A DNA stretch of 64,000 nucleotides from Rhizoctonia solani (lineage: Eukaryota > Basidiomycota > Agaricomycetes > Cantharellales > Ceratobasidiaceae): positions 2,108,001 to 2,172,000 of the forward strand of contig NC_057376.1 in NCBI RefSeq assembly GCF_016906535.1, read 5' to 3'. Below, one piece after another: positions 45,421 through 56,800 of this stretch (positions within the stretch are counted from its first letter, which is position 1; every line of letters begins with the position of its first letter). The translations under genes were made by a program, and so were the position numbers. The notes under the pieces are model-generated. The model made no database searches, was not told the DNA's origin, and worked only from the letters and a program-made list of their open reading frames with translations.

Positions 45421-46650
45421 ATCTATTATTGTTCCATGCACCAGTAATACATGACATACAGAATCAATAGTGGTGTGTTACAACTTGGAGCACAACTTGG
45501 AGCACACCTGCATTGTGTGAGTTACAGACCAGAAATCTACAAGTGAGAAAAATTAGAAATGCAACCCTGTAGGCATAAATGTGTAACTAACCAAACCAAG
45601 CTAAACCAAGCTAAACCAACCAACCAACCAGCTAACAAAATTGTCCAACTGTATGCATTTAATATTATGTTCTAATATCATGTCTAGGAGTCAGTATCCT
45701 TTGCTGGCAATGCTCATTTGTTGTTGTTGTTGTACGCACACCTGGTACTTGGAACAATACCAATTCAGCAGTGTCATACACTAATCACTGTGTAGTTAGT
45801 TGAATTTCTAACAAACTTCTTGATTAACTGCTACACTTTAGTTAGACAAACAGTGATGTGACTGAGAGTCATTTCAATATTAATATCTATATAAGGGAGC
45901 CCTCAGTCTGCCTCCATGCCCCCCTTGCCTGTGCCCAATGATCAAGCGCTACATTCCAAATAAGTGGGAACCCCAACCCCAACCCCACCCAACACCACCT
46001 ATTGGCTCTCAGAAATAGGTCCCCCCCTATGGGAGACTTTGGAGACAATTCAGAGCACAAGCTGAGCGGCAGTCTTTGTGCTCCTGATTGACCCCTGGAC
46101 TCAATCCTAATGGTCCTAATGGTTGACATGACCATTGCTTCCACAATCTTGGACCTGACCAACACTGTGCCAATATAGGTGTCAATACAGCTGTTTGAAT
46201 ATCACTTGACAGTAGTTTACTTTGTATGCATACACTAATTGAGTAGATCAAACCACAGGCCACCACGTGGGTCTGAGCACAGCAATGGGAAGCTAACAGT
46301 TTGATTCCAACTGGAATGCACAAACTCCCACCACTCATCCACAATAAACATACATGTATATATGACATTCAGCTGTTCCTGTAATACACCCATGTTCAAA
46401 TTAACATGTAGAGTGGGCAAAGAAATGTCTGTACTGCAAACATAACATATGATAATTCTCTTGCTCCAGGCCACACATCCCCATGAACAGTATGGGCTGT
46501 CTTTTGATGGTCTGCCATCCCTTTTAATTTGAATTCCCCCCTTTTCCCTCCATATGAGGCAAAAACCATCACCAAAATCATAATTTGTGTTCTGAGAAAA
46601 CATAAAAAGCAGACCTTGGTATAATTGAATGTACATATTTAAGTGATTAC
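45421..46650. other. repeat-derived DNA with simple repeats, no gene supported
   Basis: Contains acaacttggagc twice (45481-45505), an aaccaaaccaagct-type run (45589-45632) and a ttgttgttgttg run (45719). Minus-strand frames at 46636-46235 and 46368-46027 include SPYCSWGCVAWSKR, faintly like the WGC segment of Tc1-type transposases, but too weak to call. Confidence 0.4.
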
Positions 46651-46656
46651 TATCAA

Positions 46657-47721
46657 CTAGAACTCAGTTGGCCCTCCCTTGGCAGCTTTGATAGCCTCAA
46701 CCCAAGCATCCGTATCCCCTGTGTGTTTATTGATATTGTCCACTGAAATGCTGGCCCAGACCTTGTTAGCTGCCTTCAAAAGTGTGTCACGGTTTTTATG
46801 AGCTCCAGGGATCTTGAATACACATGATTTGAGCAGGCGCCATATGGGCCCAATGGGATTAAGATAAGGAGAATTTGCCAGATGGGTCAGTTGCTCAATG
46901 CCCAATTCTGCCCAATTCTGCTGAGCCTCTGGTCCCCTATGTGATGCTGCCCCATCTTCAACAATCAGGATCTTATGACCCCGTTCCACCTCTAGACTAT
47001 TTAAAAATTGATTGAGCAGACCTTTGATAACTTGTTTGGCATATGCTTCTGAAGTGAGCCCCCTGCCATGTGAGCACCTGGTCTTTGTGACAACTTTGGG
47101 CAACAGTTCCAATGGAATCAATGGCCCCTTCTTGCCATGCGCAATGCATCCCCACAGGACAAGACTTTGGCGCCCACTACAGAAGCTGGGGACCATGTTT
47201 TTGGGGAGATATGCTTCTCCCTTCTTCCACATAACCTTTGGCCAAGTAGTCTGTTCCCTGGTGTCCATTGTGGTCTCATTGCACCACCCAACCCAGTCCC
47301 AAACTTGATTTGTGTTATTCTGAGCCCACTTGCGTCAAGCCTCTGTCATCTTGGGGCTGGGGAATTGCTGCTGGCAAACCACATACCGCTGCATGCCTAG
47401 TTCCTGTGCAGTAGACCTCACTTGACGCTCAGTTACATCCCCAACAAGCTTAGCAATTGCATCATAGGGCTCCTTTTGGTAGAAACAAAGGTATTGCCCA
47501 ATTGACCACTTGGTTTGATTGGATAAGACAGGTGGGTGGCCAGACCAGGGCTGGGGAGTAGCAGGACCATATCTCTCATAATTAGCCACAATCCTATGCG
47601 CTGTATACTTTGGAACCCCAGTTTTCTTGTAAATATAGCTGTATGATTTTTTATCTTTATGTAGAGCTACAATGCAGCCTTGATCAAACTGAGAAACTTC
47701 TTTTCCACAGTGAGGGGGCAT
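46657..47721 (-). pseudogene. diverged Tc1/mariner-superfamily transposase (one nonsense, active site lost)
   Basis: One frame from MPPHCGKEVSQFDQG (47721) to GGPTEF (46657), interrupted only by a TGA at 47335-47337 (CGA-type, MTEA then RKW). N-terminal helix-turn-helix (KTGVPKYTAHRIV), then a DDE core in which the first Asp is Asn (WCNET, AAT at 47278-47280 after TGC). The second acidic motif IVEDGAASH is kept, and the third, normally SPDLNPIE, reads SPYLNPIG. Not related closely to the three 1.6-kb copies. Ends of the element not identified. Confidence 0.8.
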
Positions 47722-47874
47722 AGCAATGTGTAATAAAGCTGGGCACATGTCAGCATTCAGATACTTGTTGTCAGCACTAGTACATGTATGGAAGTGGGAT
47801 AGGAAGTGATGATATATTGATACAGCATTTGTTCAGGAAAATATCAACCAACCAACCCCTCCTCAATCAAATGT

Positions 47875-48380
47875 TTACTCCAATTCCTCTTCTCCTTGGG
47901 GGCCATAATCCTCAACTTCCCCAGCTCCCTCAACATCTGAGTTGCCCAATGGGCTTGACGCTTCATCTTGTGCATCCCTTTCCTCATCCTCATCAGGTGA
48001 TTCAAAGTTGTGCTCTTGCTGGAATGTCCATATAAGCTATCAATCTAAAATGAATTCATCTGAAAACACACCTGCTTTCTCTGCTTCAGCAGTACATGCT
48101 TTTATAGTTGTTGTTGTTATTGCTCTTGTTAGTCCAGTAAAACCTAGTTCTACTCATCATACTTACCTTCCCTTTTGCCACCAATGCATTGACAAGGTGC
48201 ACCATATCCCCATCCCTATGACTAGCCACGATTTGACCCAGCAGCTCAGTCATTGCTCTGCTTTCTTCCCTTGTCATCACCTCTGCAGTTGATGTAATTT
48301 GGGCAAGGGCTTGACCCAGTTGTCTATCCCCACCCCTTTGTAGCTCAACTGGTGCTAATCAAGAAATACTTCCAGTCAGC
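47875..48380 (-). CDS. small two-exon acidic protein of unknown function (fragment)
   Basis: A minus-strand exon (LQRGGDRQLGQALAQI...GDMVHLVNALVAKGK) ends at a gtaagt donor near 48170. A second exon near 48030 encodes an acidic tail (NFESPDEDEERDAQDEASS...GEEELE) ending TAA at 47875. It is co-oriented and immediately upstream of the transposase at 47721, so it may be a second transposon protein. N-terminus not found. No family recognised. Confidence 0.4.
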
Positions 48381-50357
48381 CACAAATAATGTTTGTTAAT
48401 CAATTGATCAAAAGCAGATCTGCTCACCAATGTTGTTATTACAAAGTAGTAGGTTGGTGGTAGGTTGAACCAAGCTACACTGCAGGGTGGCCCAAGCTAC
48501 ACTGCAGGGTGAACTGTGAGATGGCACAGGGTGGGAACCAGGTGGACACAACCCACATATGGTGTTAGGGTGGATTATAGGGAAAGCATCAGCCCTCCTA
48601 CAAAAAGTTGCGTACTTTACACACAGCAATGCCACCATCCCCTAAGTTAGGGTGAGTCATGTGACAACTGACCACCCATCCCACGCAGAATTGCGTACAA
48701 CATGCAGAAGTATAGCACCATGGTCAATGTTAGGGTGAGTCACATGATCAATGATTACTCCTTGTACTCACAGTTGCATACCAAGTACGCAGCTATATGA
48801 TCCACAATCATGTTAGGGTGAGTCACATGACCACCCATCACTCTACTTATGCAGAGTTGCGTACTTGGTACGCAACTATATCACACACAATTGTGTTAGG
48901 GTGAGTCACATGACCACCCACCGCTCTACTCATGCAGGATTGCATATGCAACTATATTGCACACAGTTATGTTAGGGTAAGTCACGTGACCATCCACTGC
49001 TCTACTCATGCAGAGTTGCGTACTTGGTACGCAACTATACCACCCACAGTTATGTTAGGGTGAGTCACATGACCACCCACCGCTCTACTTGTGCAGAGTT
49101 GCGTACTTGGTACGCAACTATACCACCCACAGTTATGTTAGGGTGAATCATGTGACCATCCACTGCACTACTCATGCAGAGTTGCGTACTTGGTACGCAA
49201 CTATATCACACACAATTGTGTTAGGGTGAGTCACATGACCATCCACCGCACTACTCATGCAGAGTTGCGTACCAAGTACGCAACTATATCACACACAACT
49301 GTGCTAGGGTGAGTCACATGACCACCCACCGCTCTACTTGTGCAGAGTTGCGTACGCAACTATACCGCACACAGTTATGTTAGGGTGAGTCATGTGACCC
49401 TCCACTGCACTACTCATGGAGAGTTGCATACCAAGTACGCAACTATACCACCCACAGTTATGTTAGGGTGAGTCACATGACCACCCACCACTCTACTTGT
49501 GCAGAGTTGCGTACCAAGTACGCAACTATACCACCCACAGTTATGTGAGGGTGAGTCACATGACCACCCACTGCTCTACTCATGCGGAGTTGTGTGCACA
49601 ACTATACTGCACACAGTTATGTTAGGGTGAGTCATGTGACCCTCCACCACACTACTCATGGAGAGTTGCGTACTTGGTATGCAACTATACCACCCACAGT
49701 TATGTTAGGGTGAGTCACATGACCACCCACCACTCTACTCATGCAGAGTTGCGTACCTGGTACGCAACTATACCACACACAACTGTGTTAGGGTGAGTCA
49801 CATGACCATCCACCGCTCTACTCATGTAGAGTTGCGTACCAAGTACACAACTATATCACACACAGTTATGTTAGGGTGAATCATGTGACCCTCCACTGCA
49901 CTACTCATGCAGAGTTGCGTACTTGGTACGCAACTATACCACCCACAGTTATGTGAGGGAGGACCCCCAATTATCCTGGGGGAGGCTTCTTTGGCTTCCG
50001 GATATCACGTGCAGGTCCACTCTCTGGGTGATTGTTTTTCTGGGTGCTAACACCATCAAACAATCAATTTTGATTGTGATGGTATTCAACTTGCGTTGTT
50101 GTTTGGGAGTTAGGTAGCGTTCCTGGTACATTTAGCTACTGTATTTACTAGTCTAAATTAAAATCAATTGTTTTCATCCTCTGTTTTGAGTTCAAAGTCC
50201 TGGGTATATGCGCTTGCATTTTGTTCAGGATTACTAACGCTTGGGGAACTTCTGTTGTCTTCCCATGCCAAAAAATTTAGCTGTTCTTAGCGTATTGCGT
50301 GATCATTGTTAGAGTTGGAGCTCATTTGCAATCATCCTTAAAACTCGTACACATACT

Positions 50358-52069
50358 ATGGCAAGTTTAGGCAAACTATCCGCGCGTAATATCATTTGGC
50401 CTGGGAAGGATATAATCAAATGGAATAGCGCGCTGTCTGCCCCTAGTACTTTCTTAGATTTACTCCCTGCCTTTGATACTCCAGGTCTTTTGTCTGGATT
50501 CTGTTGGAAAAACAGCTTGTACTTGGGAGAGGTAAGTCTTGTTTCAATTGTATATGGACAAGTTCAAACTGAATATTATAGTTATGGCTATATACATCAA
50601 GGAGGGTGGATACAATGGGATGAACCTATGGGTCCCCCAAACCAACCATCTTGGCCATATCTCATATGTTGCCGTCCAAATCTATCAGAAGATTGGATTG
50701 CGGGCCAAGTACCGGGCTATACATCTTGGTTGGCCAATGGAGATCCCCTACTGTTATAGATAGGGAGAATAAGTGAAAAATAAAATACTCTAAAGAAGAA
50801 AGAAAGAGACTAAAAGAAGGGAAAAGACAAATAAGGTAACTGTCTAACTATAAAAGGTAGAAAATTTAGGAAGATAAGTAATAAGAGAAATCTATGCTAG
50901 TGAAATTAGAGTATATTAGAGTGGTTAGTTATCTTGCTAGAAGAGCAAGGTGGTTAGTATCAGGGTGATCCCTACCAATAACCAGTAATGAGCGTATTAC
51001 TGTTCAGCAGGCAACGCGAGGTACAAGCGAAGTCGTACAAAACCTAAATGTCAGTCTCTGGAACTCACTGTAATTTAATTGAGAATTATGGAAATTTATT
51101 TCCTTGTCCTTGACGGTGCACAAGGGGGTAAAGGCGTTGTGGAAGCACCAAACACTTAGCAGACAGCTAGGAAGTCTTGGCAGGGTTGCACTTAAGCTGG
51201 TTCTAGGTTCCCTGTATAGGTTGGGACCGTCCTAGAGGCTATATGCGCCGAACTTAAGAGCTTTAGGCTGAATTACTATGTATGATACTTAAGAAAATCA
51301 ATAGAAGTCTTTGAGAGTCACACTAGGCTGAGGGAGGATGGTAAAAAAGAGATGCATTCAAAAAGGCCAGCTCAAGGGGCTATTTATACCCTTGGAGGCC
51401 TGTGATTACTATATACAGTAGGGTGAAGAAACTAATGTACATGACATGATGAACAGAGCTAGGATGTGAGGTGAGAGCCTGTCTCCTAAAGCTATGCCTT
51501 ATAAGAGTTAGTCTCTAGTTCTATAAATATCCTTTCCCCACTAAAATACATAAGGGAAAGACTGAAACAAGTAGCTCCCATAGCAGGGCCTAGGCCTCAA
51601 CTCCCAGCTACTGAGGATAGTAGCTTTTGAGAAAGCATAATGCTGACTTAAGTACTATAGTTTAATTAGTCCTAAGATATTAAGCCTTTTATTTAATAAA
51701 GCGGTATCTCCCTTAATACCTCATGTATTTACATAATCAAAAATAGTTGAATATACAGAGAAATTCAGCGAATCTTACTATATACTTCCCAAGTACTAAT
51801 TAAGGAGATTTCAACGCCAATTTCTGTTTGCTCACTTTGCCATTCTTTACTATAGTATTCTAATCCATAACACCTACTACCAACTGGTACCAACAAATGA
51901 GCTCTTGATGCGCGTTGGCATTGTAAACACACCAGGCTTGGAAACTGAGGACGTGGAGTTGAAGGATTGCCACATTCTCAAGGATAGGAATGAACTGACG
52001 CAACTTTTACCCAAGCTAGAGAAGGCCGGCATACTGCAAGTGGGCTCAAAAACTGGAGCGGGGTCATAA
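50358..52069 (+). pseudogene. 171-codon cargo gene of unknown function, split by LTR E
   Basis: Exon 1 is 50358-50531 (MASLGKLSARNIIWPGKD...NSLYLGE), with donor gtaagt at 50532 and acceptor atcaag ending at 50601. Exon 2 is 50602-50751, then the 1121-bp LTR E with its duplication, then 51878-52069 to TAA. Skipping the LTR and one duplication copy leaves the frame open, so the only lesion is the insertion. The protein ends in a Glu/Lys/Leu-rich segment (ETEDVELKDCHILKD). I recognise no domain. A captured host gene fragment or an element-specific protein are both possible. Confidence 0.6.
50752..51872. repeat. solo LTR family E (1121 bp)
   Basis: Ends TGTTATAGATAGGG and TAATCCATAACA with a perfect duplication CCTAC (50747-50751 and 51873-51877). 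Related decayed sequences at 10501-11338 and 29251-30620. Confidence 0.88.
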
Positions 52070-52338
52070 AAGAAAAATATGTATATATTTAGAGATAAAT
52101 ACATTTAAGCGCCGGGCGCATACGGCCCAAGGCATCATTCAACTTCCGGACATGGAAGGCTTGGGGTCCAAGGCATCTTTGGGTTCCAGACATGAGTCCT
52201 ATGAGCGGCCGCCAAAAAGCTTCCGGATATGAACACTAGTAGAGGGCCGGATTTCCAAAGAAGCCTCCCTCGTGATAATTGGGGGTCCTTGTGAGGGTGA
52301 GTCACATGACCACCCACCGCTCTAACCCCTACTACTTT

Positions 52339-53831
52339 TTAAGGATGTACTAGCGCTGTCCCCCCTTTGATTGTTTTATGCAAAATGTCTCTTGACGTTT
52401 TGCAGCTAAGCTTACAACTTTGAGAACCCAGTATGTGATAGCCAGATGTCTCAAAAACCTTACATGTAGCTCTATAATTATTTTTAATCACAACATTGCG
52501 TGTACTCAACAAAACATTTGACCTATCTTGTTTGACCCACCTATGAACGCACCCTCAGTCTGGTGATCCAACATGGAAGATTAGCCACTGCTGACCAAGC
52601 ATGAAACAATCAACAAGCGCACCAGTTTGCAAGAACAGCAACTGACTTGGGATCTTTGATCATGTACATAGATTTTCAATTATGATTTTATAAGTAAAGT
52701 CTATTTTACATGGACCATTCCTTACGGAAAGGCAATAAATGAAGTCCAAGCGCTAGCACAGCCTCTGCTGTGCAGGCCAAGTCCGTCCTGTCCTGACGGA
52801 ACAATTTAGGACAACAAATTTAGAAGAAATCCTTACAGAAACGTACCCATTGGCTGCCTTTCTGTAACAATTTTAGAACATCCCAGACATTCTAAAAGTC
52901 AGTTTAGAAATGAGGCCCAGTCCAGATGCAGATCACACCGTGGAACTTGGTGTGGAATGCGCTCGGACGCAGATTTGGATATTGGAGGGGGGTGTTTTAA
53001 ATGTCTAAAATCTTTTTTTAGAGAGGGGGGGTATCCCCCCCTTCTATTTTGTAAAGCACGTATCAAGCTTTAGAATGGAACAAGATCAAGCTGATAAGAT
53101 AAGGCCCTGAAGATTTGTAACCAAATTGGGAGTTTGGCGCTTTGCAGTGACTGCATATATTCCAACAGTAATTACAATATATTAGAGACAGGGGATAGGG
53201 GCAGCGCAAACAAAAGCAGCCTCCCCTATCCTCAGTCCTCTGCGCTCTCCCACCTGTACAAACTTGCTCCCCACTCACCACTTCAATATGCCTGCTGAGA
53301 ACGCGTGATCCAACCCCAGGCCCTTGCGGAAAAGCAAGGGCCATGCCAATGCGCCTCTTGAGCCCAAGTGTCCTCTTCATAGTCAAAGCATTTAAGGGAG
53401 TTCATTGTACCAAGTTATTCAATTACATCCTTGAGCTGTTATACACCCTTTTGTATACTTTTGCAGCTTCATATATGATGTATGATAACATATGCCTGCA
53501 TACACTGGATAATTGGGGCGGACTTGGTACAGGAGTAAAATTAAATTCAATTAAAAATTTACTTTTAGAACGCAATTTCTATTTGCATGGGCCATGGCTT
53601 ACAGAAAGGCATTTTGGACAGGTCTACTTGTTGGACCAAGCTTGCACAGCCTCCTGCGTGCAGGCCAATTCCAAGCCATCCCAGCGGACCATTTTAGGAG
53701 ACCAATTATTTCTAAAATCCTTACAGAAAGACACCCATTCTATGTCTTTCTACAGGGGGCCCTATGGCTTGTTATACAGTATAATATTATTAAGCACTTG
53801 CCAGTGAATTGCTATACAGATTTTCAAATTG
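52339..53831. other. intergenic DNA with a pair of diverged direct repeats
   Basis: 52705-52875 and 53590-53760 share ordered blocks (acagaaaggca, acagcctcctgcgtgcaggcca, aaatccttacagaaa) at low identity. G-rich gggggg runs at 52987 and 53023. No gene supported. Confidence 0.45.
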
Positions 53832-56800
53832 TTACTTTTTTGCTTCAACAGAGTGATTACTAGCCAAGAGTTTTGATGCTTTCAGACGGAACACCTTCCT
53901 CTGTGAGCTTCCACCTCCTGTGACTACTGAGTGCCCAGATGTAGTAGGTGCTGTGGAGCTAGACCCAGGCTGTAATTGCAACAGCTGCTCCAGTGTAGCA
54001 GTAGCTGCTCTTGGCTGTGCACTTCCAGATGGCCTGGGAACAATTGGTGCTTGTCTTGAAGAGCTACCACTGGCAGCTGGATCTGTACATGTTGGCATGC
54101 TGCTTGGTGGATCCATGGACGGTGCTGTGCGCTTCTTGGCTGGCAACAATATTGGCCCTTGAACAGATAACGTGTGTCAACCTTGGCAGAAAATGTGTTT
54201 AAATGAATCCATACCTGTTGCAGATAAAGGCTGACTTGGCTGTGCTGTTGCCGCAGCCACCAATGATGGGTCAGAAGAAGAGTGACCAAGTCTTGCCTTT
54301 TTTGCATGGAGCTTAGTCTTCTGTTGACTACTGGCCACCATTGTCCAGGCACCAATGGCATTTGGTGTAGTGGTAGGTACACCCTGGGATACTTCACAAC
54401 ATTAATATTCTCTTTGCACTCCGCAATCAATATCCAAGAAGAACTTACTCAACAACTCATCAGTTTGTTCTGTGCTTCCTGTTGATGATGTTGGAAGAGG
54501 TTGCATGCTCTGTGTTGTAGGGACTACTGTCAGAATACATTGCTCCTGATCAGCAATGGTCAAGCTTTATCTAGGCTGGAGCAACGTACAATTGCTTGAG
54601 GGAGCACCAGAAACCTGTGATCCCAGTGCCTTGGCTAGGGCTAGCTTTTGAACAGCATTTGCATCTTGAGAGCATTGTTCATTTTGGCTTTTTCTCTTGC
54701 ATGGCCCAGCTTTGGAAGTGGATGGTTTTGTACCCTTTGTTGAAGAGACTGCAGGGATCTCCTCCAAGTCAAGCTCATTGTGATCATTGGAGTGTGGCTG
54801 AGCAATTTCCGAGTACACAGTTTGCAAGGTTCTTTGCAAGCTCAGGAAATGGTTAGAGAGCTGTGCCTTACTATCTGCGTTAACATTCAGGGCCAGATCA
54901 ATTCCCTCTGGCGCCATGATGTTGTATACAGCTACATCTTGCAGCTGCCCAGGGCAATCAACGCAACCCATGATTTGGTCAAGCTCAAGCCCAGACCAAA
55001 CACTGCTCTGCAGATGGGAAAATTTGTTAGACAAACTGAGTGATGCAAACATTGAGCCATACATACTACAATGATCACAACTGAGGCTTCCACCAAGTTG
55101 AGACCAGCTGAGCCTACATTGCTGATGATCATGATTTGGCATGATGGGTTGTTGGCAAACTTCTCAACAGACCGTTGACGCTTGGTGGTAGCCATAGAGC
55201 CGTTGTACGTCACATAGTCTTTTTCTTTGAGAGTGAGCATCTGATATAATTTTCAGTCATCAAACGTGAAGTTACAAATAACTTGCAAGAAATAAGAGCA
55301 CTGACCTTTGCAATGAGCGCTTGGTGCTGCTGAAATTCCATGTATATGAGAAACTTCCGCGGCTTCTTGCTGGGCAAAGGTTCTTGAACAAGCCTTGCTT
55401 TATCTAGCATACCATCCTCAAGCAATGCAACGGGTTTGGGGTTGCCAATCCAGAACCACTCAATCAGTCCCATGACACATTGCATCCTTGTGGACATCTT
55501 CTGGGGCAGATTCTCCACTGTCCAGTTGTCGGTGACTTTGTTTGTCAAGGTACCACGATCAAGCTCCTGAGCCTGCTCTTCCAGCCGTAGCGCTCCCAGC
55601 TTAGCCAGCATGCCAGCAAACTTCTGTTCTATCAGGAAGTTCTGATTTGAGATTGGTAAGTGTTGGTGTAATCAGCTTATATGGGAAAGCAAATTTGACT
55701 TACATGCCACCTGACATTCTTGCAATTGCTCCGTTCCACCTCCCCCTGTGCCTGAGACCCATTCCATGCATTCTCATCTACATCCTCATCCCCATTGTCA
55801 CCCACATTGTCCTGCGCTTGCTTTCTTTTTGTCTCTTGGCAGCCTTAGCCTTTTGCACCAGTTTTGTTCTGTTATAAATCATCAACAAAGTCAGTTATTG
55901 TGTGATAGAATACGGAGACAGGAGATTATATCTGAGAGAAAGGCAAAAAAGGGCAAGACATACTTTTTGCTCTTCTGCTGTGTGTGCTCTTGATTGATGA
56001 CCCGTTGCATTTCTTTCTCTTCTTCATTCATGGGTGCCCAAGCAATGAACTTCTGTACAAACAGGAGATCCAAGATTTGTCTGCCCAAATAGTCTAAGGA
56101 CTCATTTGTGCAACGAATCATGATGGGGAGAAGAAGCAAGCGCAACATGTTTAGTGGCTGCTTTGAGACATGAATCATATGGAGGATGCTCCGCTGGTCC
56201 TCAGCCTGGTACTTGCTTTCCAGTTCTTCCTTGATCTTAGCAGCGCAGGGGTTGTACAAGGGAATTTTGCCAAGTAAAAGTGCCGCTTGAAGCTCCCTTT
56301 CTACTGTGGCTTGAATTACCGCTGTGCTTGTAAGCCTCCAACTTTCATTACCAGTTGACAGCATTTCCTGCATCTTGTTCCAGACCTGAACTCCTTGCTC
56401 ACCAAGCAATGGCTGGTAGCGCAGGTTTTGTCCAAGAGCAAGCAGGCACTAGTACGCACAGGCGTAACGTAATGTCAATGATGCGCTGGTGTATAACATA
56501 GTCAAATGACTTACTTTGAGCGACGTAAACAATGGTGTGGCGGTTGCTCCAATCACCAAGGACAAGGACTGAGTAATGAGCTGAACCCCTTGTTGAGTGT
56601 GACTGCTGTTTCGGAGATTGTGTATCTTGTCCACAGCTGCCACCCAAAAGCGCATTCCAAAGAGTGAGCCTGCATTGCTGATCCCTGCCTTGAAAGCAGG
56701 TGTCTTGCCCTTAGCTTTGTACTCCCTTGCATCTTTACCCTTGAATGCAGGAGGGAGCTGTAAGCACCGTTTTGCTTCCTTTGCAATAGCCTGATAAGGT

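Larger units (their letters stand above)
49960..52289 (+). mobile_element. TIR element with 8-bp target duplication (hAT-like), carrying a cargo gene
   Basis: Ends AGGACCCCCAATTATC and GATAATTGGGGGTCCT, flanked by a perfect 8-bp duplication TGTGAGGG (49952-49959 and 52290-52297). Further inverted matching inward (GAGGCTTCTTTGG with CCAAAGAAGCCTC). An 8-bp duplication suggests the hAT superfamily; no transposase is present. Without the nested LTR E and its duplication it is about 1.2 kb. Confidence 0.85.
48443..52338. repeat. satellite-bearing element, copy 2, with inverted ends and a nested insertion
   Basis: Left end AAAGTAGTAGG (48443-48453) and right end CCTACTACTTT (52328-52338) are reverse complements. 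A leader like that of copy 1 is followed by about sixteen 83-bp monomers (48646-49959 and a last part after 52290). Each monomer has gttagggtgagtca and a hairpin with 9-base arms GTTGCGTAC and GTACGCAAC. The 2330-bp element at 49960 interrupts the last monomers. Confidence 0.75.

Noticed and set aside
46235..46636. Another Tc1 transposase fragment
   Set aside because: Only one weak motif (SWGCVAW) supports it. The rest does not align to the transposase pattern I know.
48646..49959. Telomere or CRISPR array
   Set aside because: TTAGGG occurs only once per 83-bp unit, and the repeats are contiguous without unique spacers. The organism is eukaryotic.
54932..55210. Frameshift in the SNF2-like helicase C-terminal lobe
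   Set aside because: A 59-base intron with gtatgt, ctaac and tctgcag explains the frame change.
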